A stretch of 64,000 nt of DNA from assembly GCA_031002005.1 (NCBI GenBank), contig JARYHS010008074.1:346728932-346792931 (forward strand), read 5' to 3'. Numbering within the stretch: position 1 is the first letter of the stretch; each line of letters opens with the position of its first letter. The DNA is from Vandiemenella viatica (taxonomy: Eukaryota > Arthropoda > Insecta > Orthoptera > Morabidae). Of this stretch, positions 57,000 through 64,000 are shown one piece after another. The notes below the pieces were generated by a model that worked only from the letters and a program-made list of their open reading frames with translations, was not told the DNA's origin and ran no database searches. The position numbers and the translations under genes are program-made.

Positions 57000-59500
57000 T
57001 AAAATAAAATAAACGAGTTAATTGACTTCCAAAAGGGTCACAATATAACCATTTTTCTGATTACTGAAACACATCTATGACAGAGTGAAAGGATAAAAAT
57101 GCCTGGAATGCACATCTACAGAAATGACAGAGTGGGTCCTCGAGGTGGAGGAACAGCCATCTTTATTAAAAATAACATCACACATCAACCAATCCAAAAC
57201 CTTCCACTAATAGAAATAGAGGCAACAGGAGGATCCATATTTGCAACATATTCGCAGCTTACCTTGCTCCAAACAGAATGCTCATAGATCAATATCTTAA
57301 ATCACCGCTTTCTATAGGCTCCAAAATCCTCATAGGATGGTATCTAAATGCTAAACACCATGTTTCGAACTCTATAAGATGTAACAGGCGTGTAGAACAA
57401 CTGCTTGAACTAGCTGACTTACCTTGGCACCGTCGCGACCCACACATATTCCTGTCAATCCAAGATATCAACCAGACATTATGGATATAACAATTACAAA
57501 AAACATCAGCGAACGTCTTACCTTTCAAACAATTGAAGATTCAACATCAGACCACAACCCCATTGTGCTGAAGCTCGGAAACTGGCTGGACGTTGGTGAA
57601 AAACCTAAACAGGTACAACAAATCAACTGGGCTTACTACACAAGATTAATCCATAACCATATCAGAACAGCTCATAATGTCGCGTCCCTGGAACGAATTG
57701 AAATGGCAGTGAAACACCTTGAGGAAGTAATCTCGCAATCCGCGAGGAAAGCGTCAATTCAAACTTCCACCTAAAACTTAAATTATGACGGACTGCCACC
57801 TATCCTCGAAGACATTCGCCAACTAAAGAATCATTATAGAAAACAGTGGCAATGCTACAGGGATCTCAGGGACCGGAGGGAATATATCGACTCTCATGAC
57901 AGCTTACAAATAGACTTTAACAGAGGAGAACTAAACAATGGAAGGATCGCATGGCAACCCTGATGTTAAAGTATAGAGACGCCTGGAAATTAATCCAAGC
58001 TATTAGACAACCCAGACAACATAAACATGTTATAACTGGACTGGATGGACAACGCTTCTCCCCTCAGGCTAGAGCTGAAGTACTTGCAAAAATCATTGCC
58101 ACCCACTATTCACTACCAGTCACAGAACACAACGCCTAAGAAATTGAAGAAATTGCGATAATAGAATAAACCACCAGACAAATAATGGAAATACCAGTAG
58201 AAGAATTCCCAGATCTGATCACTCCTTGAGAAATAAAGAGAGCAATACAAAAACTGAACGCTTACAAATCCCCATGGCCTATCAACGTCAACAATCTGCA
58301 TCTCAAAAGCAGTAGTACTACTGACCAGGATGTTTAATGCATGCCTGTTAAACATTTACTTTCCTGAACGGTGGAAACTAGACAAAGTGATCATAATTCA
58401 GAAAAAGGGGGAAAAATCCAACACTACCAGGTAACTACAGACCCATCAGCCTCCTATCTTCCGTATCGAAAATATTTGAAAAACTCATACTCACGAGGAT
58501 GAACAAAATTCTTGAAAGAGACAAAATTATCCAACCAGAACAATATGGATTTCAACCCAAAGTGTCAAAAACATGTCAGCTGCTAAGGATCGTAGAAGAT
58601 ATCACGCACATATTCAACATGATCAAATCAACGGCTGCCGTCTTTCTTGGCGTTGAAAAAGCGTTCAAGAAAGTATTGATTCCGAATCTAATCGTCAAAC
58701 TACGAACACAAACAACATTACAAAATAGCTTGGTAAAGCTGATTGGTACCTACTTAACAGGACGCAGATTTTATGTCTCTGTAGAAGGACAATGCTCTGC
58801 AATATACAACGTAGAAACAGGAGTCCCCCAAGGAGCTGTATTATCGCCTATTTTATTTAATATATATGTCAACAACATGCCTTCTGGTGAACATGTTCAA
58901 CTCGGTCAGTATGCCGACTACACCATGCTGAACACCAATGGCAATAAGCACGATCTAAATATAAGAAGGCTACAGAGGGCATTAGACAACATCTCCACGT
59001 GGAGTAGACGCAATAAAATAAAAATAAATGCTGGCAAGTGTGCAGCCATATAATTTACAAAAAAGAGGCTGATATTACAACAAAACCTTCCCTTCATGGA
59101 TACAGCAATCAAATGGAACGCTACACATAAGTACCTTGGGATAATAATTGACAATAAGCTTCCATTCCGACAACACATTGTACAACAAAAGAGAAAAGGA
59201 CTCGCAATCTTCTAAACTTGTATCCAATTGTGAAAAGCACCGAAATGACTCAAACAACAAAATTCAGAACCTACTATCCATCGTCATTCCAGCTCTACTA
59301 TACGGATGCAAAACAAATTTCTACGAGCCATACTTGACGTTCCTTACAGCACCAGAATCACGGAACTACACGAAACCGCATCCATTTTGCCCATAAAAAA
59401 TACAATAGCCAACAAAACAGAACAGCTAATTAAGAGAATTGGAACAATCGGAAACTTACACAATCGATACAAAACTATAGGAATTCACGCACCTAAACGA
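57000..59500 (+). pseudogene. Jockey-type ORF2: endonuclease and inactive reverse transcriptase
   Basis: The endonuclease shows FLITETHL (Glu), MHIYRNDRVGPRGGGTAIFI, ILIGWYLNAKH where the usual GD-NAKH has lost its Asp, APSRPTHIP and STSDHNPIVLKLG. RT shows PEQYGFQPKVSKTCQLLRI, AAVFLGVEKAFKKV where the Asp of motif A (LDVEKAFD) is Gly and the second Asp is Lys, TGVPQGAVLSPILFNIY, and QYADYTML where YADD is YADY. Three catalytic Asp are thus changed. Frameshifts lie near 57275, 57420, 57950, 58140-58440 and 59060. Confidence 0.88.
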
Positions 59501-59760
59501 TGACATAAATACAGGGTACCTTTAAGTATAATAATGGAGGCAACGTAACCAAATAATTAAACAACAGAAGCGGTTCCAAATAAGAAATTCAACGAAGTTC
59601 AAAGCCTGGTTTTCCCCCTAAAGCGATATAATAAAAACTGAGCACCCGAAAACCCACCCACCTTAAAAAGGAAGTTATGCTATTCAATATATAGAGGGAC
59701 TTCACAACATGCCAAAGGCAGCGAAAATTAAAAGAAAAGAAATAAAAATACCGGCAGAAG

Positions 59761-59890
59761 TCACTTGACAATGGCGGCAGCGTTTGTGACCGCCGAAACG
59801 TCGTGTTTAAACGGTAGACTAACTAGGCTAATTACCCGAGAATATTTTATCCATTTACAACGCCGAGAAAATCTCCAGTCTCATAGAGTA
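59761..59890 (+). ncRNA. PLE terminal repeat, right part, with hammerhead-like motif
   Basis: This continues the terminal repeat interrupted at 55294. CTTGACAA (59764-59771) is followed by a perfect 5 bp stem GGCGG/CCGCC (59773-59777, 59790-59794), then GAAA (59795-59798) and CGTC. The order matches a hammerhead core (CUGANGA, stem II, GAAA, NUH). Core bases 3 and 8, normally a C-G pair, read U-A, a pairing-preserving change. With stem III only ACGU, it could pair only between two molecules or two tandem copies. Hammerheads in PLE terminal repeats are established; activity here is inferred. Confidence 0.5.
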
Positions 59891-60960
59891 AAATAATGTT
59901 TTTACAGATCAATAAACAAAGAGGGCAGGTTGCGGTGAACCAAGGTTTTTAGAAACTTATTGGGATGTATAAGATTTCACAAAGTACTACAGCGGTCAGT
60001 TGCGACAGCAATTGTAAACAGTTGCGGCACAAAGAATGCGTAAGCTCAGAAAGCAGCAACCTGCGTAGTAGAAGAGTCAGCAATTGCATGCGAATCACGA
60101 TGTAATTCAGCCAGGGATGACCGCATCAATGGGCAAAGCGGTTGGCTAATAGAGCTCCCCACCAGGTACAATTGGGGGAGGAAGTGTGATGATCAAAACT
60201 GGACAGCGATAGCGAAGAGAGGTCATTCCGAGCGATCTGGGACCGTGAGCTGCTAGAAGGACGAGAAGGCGCCGCCAGCGGGGCAGAAGACTGCAGCCGG
60301 GGGCCGCGTCACCGGCAGTTGCCTCAGAGGATGTCGTCACAATAAACACAGGTGAGGAGGAAACTGGTTAGTCACCGTCAGCTACTTGGGGAAGGTACAG
60401 CCTATTGGGAAGTCATGGGAGAATTGTTAGTCTTGGGAATTAGTCGCCAAGCTATAACTGACCTGTTTGGAAAAAGGGAAGAGAAGGCCTAATGGGTTGT
60501 TAAAATGGCTATTATGCACTTACGTGATTAAATGTAAATATTGTACATAACCAGATAGAGTATTATGCAATGACCACTCAAAAGCCCTCTAAAGCATAAT
60601 TATTTGGCCCGAGTAAGCCTACAGCAATAATAAAGGATTATGTTTGGTGTCCAGGTGTGGCGTCAGCCAGAACGAGAATCTGTTGGACATGAGGGTAGAC
60701 GAAATATTTCAGTGAGCTTGCGACTATTGAGAATACAGAAATCGACAATGAGTGTCGGCACAGCAGTAAACAGAAGCAGTAAGCGGAATCATCACAATAC
60801 ACCGCAGCAGTTGCGGAATCAAGGACAGCAGTGAAAGGATTCTGTCAGCAGCTCAGCAGAAAAGTTAGTAGCAAGCATTGCAACTATGCCTACCAGTGTG
60901 GGAAACAGTGACACCGCGGAAGGCGGAAATATAGTAAAAAGAGAGAAATAGCGAGTGAGC
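59891..60960 (+). other. 5' region of an LTR retrotransposon, ends not delimited
   Basis: GC-richer noncoding DNA upstream of a gag frame. TGTGATGATCAAAACTGG (about 60186) could start an LTR and AATAAAGGATTATG (about 60630) could lie near its R/U5 end. No second LTR or target duplication is in the window to confirm this. Frames such as 60640-60834 are not convincing genes. Confidence 0.35.
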
Positions 60961-60964
60961 TTAT

Positions 60965-61678
60965 CAGAAGCATTAATGCTAATCCCTTATACCTAATTCC
61001 TTTTGTGGCGAGAAAGGAGAGTTGATTGAATTTATAGATAATTGCGATATGGCATTCAGTCTTGTAAATGCTAAAAAAGACGAGCATTGGGGGTCAAGCT
61101 AGACAATGGATTTTAGTACGCAAAAATTAAAAGATTCGAATGACGTATGGGTAGTGCTGGTAGAAAATTACCGACCAAAACGCGCTGTGGATCATTATGC
61201 AATAAGTATGTTTGTAAGTCGGAAGAGAGCAGGAGAATCTGCTGCAGATTTGGCCAGTCGCTTGTACAGCAAGGTACATGAATTCTGGGAAGCAAGCAAG
61301 AGAGGATTTAAAGGGAATGAATTGGCAGGAGCTTTGAAATTAACTCATACCCTTGCACGCATAGCATTCGTCTGAAAGTTAGTCGACGAAAAAATGATTG
61401 CACTACTCAGGGCCAGAGGCACGGATTTATCACTGACTGAAATTGTGGAAATTGCTGTCACTGAAGAAACAGTAACTATGTCGGCCAAAGAGAAAAGACT
61501 GCACCTGGAAAGTGACCGAAGGCAGCATAAGGAAGTGCATAGAGGAGGAAGAAAGGAATATTGGAATGCATGGGGCCGATGGATTACTGAGGATTGCCAG
61601 CTGTTTAGAATGTCAGGGCATACGGCAAGGCAGTGTAGAGAGATGGCGATTACTGGAGGAGTTACCACAGAGCCATGA
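60965..61678 (+). pseudogene. LTR-retrotransposon gag remnant
   Basis: Frames in order give NPLYLIPFVARKGELIEFID and NCDMAFSLVNAKKDEHW (matrix/capsid N-terminus of insect Gypsy-type gag). After a stop and a deletion follow VENYRPKRAVDHYAISMF, AGESAADLASRLYSKVHEFW (capsid major homology region), ARGTDLSLTEIVEIAVTEE and a degenerate zinc knuckle DCQLFRMSGHTARQC, where the second Cys of CX2C is Phe. Stops at about 61100 and 61374 and the loss of pol show that only a fragment remains. The protein would form the particle of an endogenous retroelement. Confidence 0.72.
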
Positions 61679-61854
61679 CGGAGGCGTCAGCGCTACTGAA
61701 AATTGGGTTATTTCCATCTCTTAAAGAGTGTGCATAACGCCGGCGAAGTATATCTGCAATGCATAGAAACTTTACACCACACATTATTCCAAAGTAAGTA
61801 TCTTTTTGTTTTAAAATATTACTTGTTTCTTTTGTCTTTTATTTTTATTGTTAA

Positions 61855-62742
61855 CTAGCGGAGTTCCCGGCATTGCCCGGTACAATTGGCGTAGATTTAA
61901 CCGTACCCTATTTTTATTCCCGCAAAACATTTGTACAAGGTTTCATAACATACGTGCAAACCTTTTTGGAATTAAAGCAAACTTACATTCACCCGACCCC
62001 TACCAAGAAACTGGTGGGCTGAAGTTTATTTGCACGTATACTATTTTCATTCGTCCGAAAAAATTCATGTATATCAAGCTTCGATAATTTGGCTAAGAAA
62101 TTTCATTACTACATTACTGAACAACCCTAGATTATGTTAAAAAGTCACGTTTGATTCAATTGCGAAGTGAATAGATATACTTGTGGCTCGAAACGCCAGA
62201 TCCTTTAACTCTGCAGATAAAATATCAAAAGTGAATCCGGAATAATATTATCATAAACAGAAGACTAATGCTGAATGCCAGAGATCATGCTTAAAGTAAA
62301 TCTCTGTTGTTTTTACGGCTATCTATGTCGTTTAAAAATTTATATCTGGAATTAAAGGAAAGAATACTTCAAGCTATGGCTTTTAAAAATTGAATATATC
62401 GAATTAAAAGAAAAAATACTTAAAAGTTTTGTTTAGTGTGCAAAATAGTTATTACTATAAGTTATCTTACTGCTTTAATTAATGTCTATGGTCAGAGACA
62501 TTGTGTTGTGTGTTTAGTGCGGAGTATGCGGCATCTAGTGATTTCTCCTGTGGAATTTCTCACCATACGTTCAGAATTTTATTTAATGCTCCTACATGAT
62601 TTAACGTTGAAACATAAGACATGCCAGACAAGTGAATTAAGATTCTAAGCTTTAAAATGGTGAAAACTCCATCGAAATCTGCTCCGTAGTTTCCGAGTTT
62701 TTATACGACCAATATGTCCGGTTTTCGTTTTATAGATATAGA
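61855..62742 (+). mobile_element. Non-autonomous element with CTAGCGG...CCCGGCATTGCC start
   Basis: It starts CTAGCGGAGTTCCCGGCATT and ends GTTTTCGTTTTATAGATATA next to an ATTA-rich tract. The start resembles the minus-strand start CTAGCTGACCCGGTAATGC of the 26.9-28.1 kb element, and both end in a T-rich ...TTTTATA block after a pyrimidine-rich ATCGAAATC-TC-like region. It has no tandem array and no convincing ORF. The family is widespread in insects, but I cannot place it in a superfamily. Confidence 0.5.
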
Positions 62743-64000
62743 TTAATTAATTAATTAATTATATTATTAGTGATCTGTTAGTTCTATAAACATGAATACA
62801 TTTCTATAACACTGTTCATATGTATTAAATTTTAGAAGTTTTTTTGACTAGTTTGCTTATACAACATTCTAAAGTAGTTTAAATCGCGATATATGTCGTC
62901 ACTAGCAGCTTCTCTACTAATAATAATCAAATTTCATCATTTCTTATGCTGTAAGGTCATTCTGGCACAGGCTGCATTTAAACTTAACCTCTAACTCCCC
63001 TATTATTGCCATTACAAAATCAAACAATACTCACACACCTTAAATGCATCACAACTACATTTCAAATAGTAGCAACATTTTCTGCATGTGGATTTCTCGA
63101 TTGCATAGCATTAGTTATCACAATTTCATTACACTCCTTCAGTGTGAAATGCAATAGGACTAAGCAAGTGCAATAACACATTCACTGTATCGCGATGTAA
63201 ACTTGATCCCAATATTTACAGCAGTGCACTTACATAAGAAATAAATCAGTTTGGACTTGTGAGTACATTAACATAGATCTACTCAGAATTTGCTGGCGAA
63301 TTAAAATTCATTTCAACTTTTGAGATGCAGTAATTTATGATAGGGAAATGAAAGCATACTTATCACAATTCACAGTTCAATAAAAGGGCAGTTTAATGTT
63401 ACGATTGTGATTGTAAGTACACTAATATTTTAGTGCAATATATCTCGGAAATGTTTTATTGTATTAAAGAATTATTAACAATTATATTTTGTAGACTTTA
63501 TTTGTGAGGTGTTTAGATTTAGGTTGTGCTTTCCGGTATTAAGTGACTGCTCTTAACATACAAGAACTATTATCTGTTAACGCACAGGAACAGTTCTATT
63601 CTCCATTACAATGATTAAATTTTCTTTTTCTTTAGAATGTTTACAACTGATACAATTATCTCTTTGTGGCAGGTTTTCAACTGCATTTTGAAAAAGAAGG
63701 CCAATTTGCAGTGATAGGATGGATATCAGCATCCAGATACAACTAGAGGCATCAACTAAATTTATCACTACTGCTCCCATACACTTTGACTTTCAAAGAA
63801 GAATTTGAATAAAAACGTATTAGATACATGATGTACTGGAAGATCATCTTTTTTTGTGGCCTCTGACATTTCCAGTGTATAATGATTCTAATTTCAAGCA
63901 GACTAACATCCTCCTAATTGTTTTGGCTTACTCTGTTAAATACTGTGCCCAGGCAGTGCTAAAAAGACTAAAATATGAATTATGTATCAAATGTGTTTTA
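62743..64000. other. No gene seen
   Basis: AT-rich sequence. Several ACTCAC/ACTTAC words on the plus strand were checked as minus-strand splice donors (63026, 63226, 63350). None bounded an open stretch with a phase suitable for the host exon at 52149. Confidence 0.45.

Larger units (their letters stand above)
55295..59749 (+). mobile_element. Jockey-type LINE, full-length but dead, inside a PLE terminal repeat
   Basis: A 4455 bp insertion lies between ACCGACAGTAG (55284-55294) and ACCGGCAGAAG (59750-59760), an 11 bp duplication with two differences. It holds ORF1 and ORF2 in order and ends in an A-rich GAAATAAAAAT tail. The length is normal for a full Jockey element. No internal promoter was identified in the 5' region. 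Confidence 0.75.

Overview
The window reads as intragenic, repeat-packed DNA from an arthropod, most likely an insect with a large genome. It is AT-rich, and almost every long open frame belongs to a transposable element: CR1-, R1-, RTE- and Jockey-type LINEs, Penelope-like elements (PLEs), LTR elements, mariner, Tc1 and a hAT MITE. No tRNA, rRNA, bacterial-type operon or CRISPR array was seen.

Host gene. Two short minus-strand blocks look like real exons of one cellular gene. They are 52031-52149 (119 bp, polypyrimidine-CAG acceptor, GTATGT donor) and 24547-24740 (194 bp, CAG acceptor, GTGAGT donor). The first ends with one base of a codon and the second starts with two, so they splice in frame across a 27.3 kb intron. 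Both are bounded by splice sites on both sides, so the rest of the window would be intron too (at least 24.5 kb downstream and 11.8 kb upstream). The product is not recognised; it is Ser/Pro-rich with a basic patch.

Layout. 1-6.5 kb: LINE and PLE fragments. 6.5-8.8 kb: a 2.3 kb solo LTR (LTR-A). 10-13.3 kb: a CR1 tail and a 5'-truncated LINE. 14.7-21.2 kb: a LINE relic, then three PLEs in a row. The middle PLE carries a 276 bp palindromic insertion with hammerhead-like cores. 23.5-24.1 kb: tandem array. 24.8-28.1 kb: Tc1 relic, LTR-like DNA and an element holding a ~146 bp tandem array. 28.2-32.5 kb: nearly complete CR1 with an esterase-type ORF1. 33.4-34.7 kb: complete but broken mariner. 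37.8 kb: hAT MITE. 38.1-50.4 kb: an RTE LINE split by an R1-like LINE (itself carrying the second LTR-A) and by a second solo LTR (LTR-B, itself carrying a CR1 tail). 50.7-51.6 kb: Tc1 relic. 53.3-59.9 kb: a PLE whose downstream terminal repeat is split by a full-length Jockey LINE. 60-61.7 kb: gag of an LTR element. 61.9-62.7 kb: a short element with the same ends as the 26.9-28.1 kb one.

No element looks able to move by itself: all coding regions carry stops, frameshifts or truncations. Several nesting events can still be read from intact target-site duplications, and three insertions, when subtracted, restore the interrupted reading frame at the junction. That makes the window a good relative-age ladder. 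The most unusual parts are the hammerhead-like PLE termini, the nested blocks and the long TE-filled host intron.
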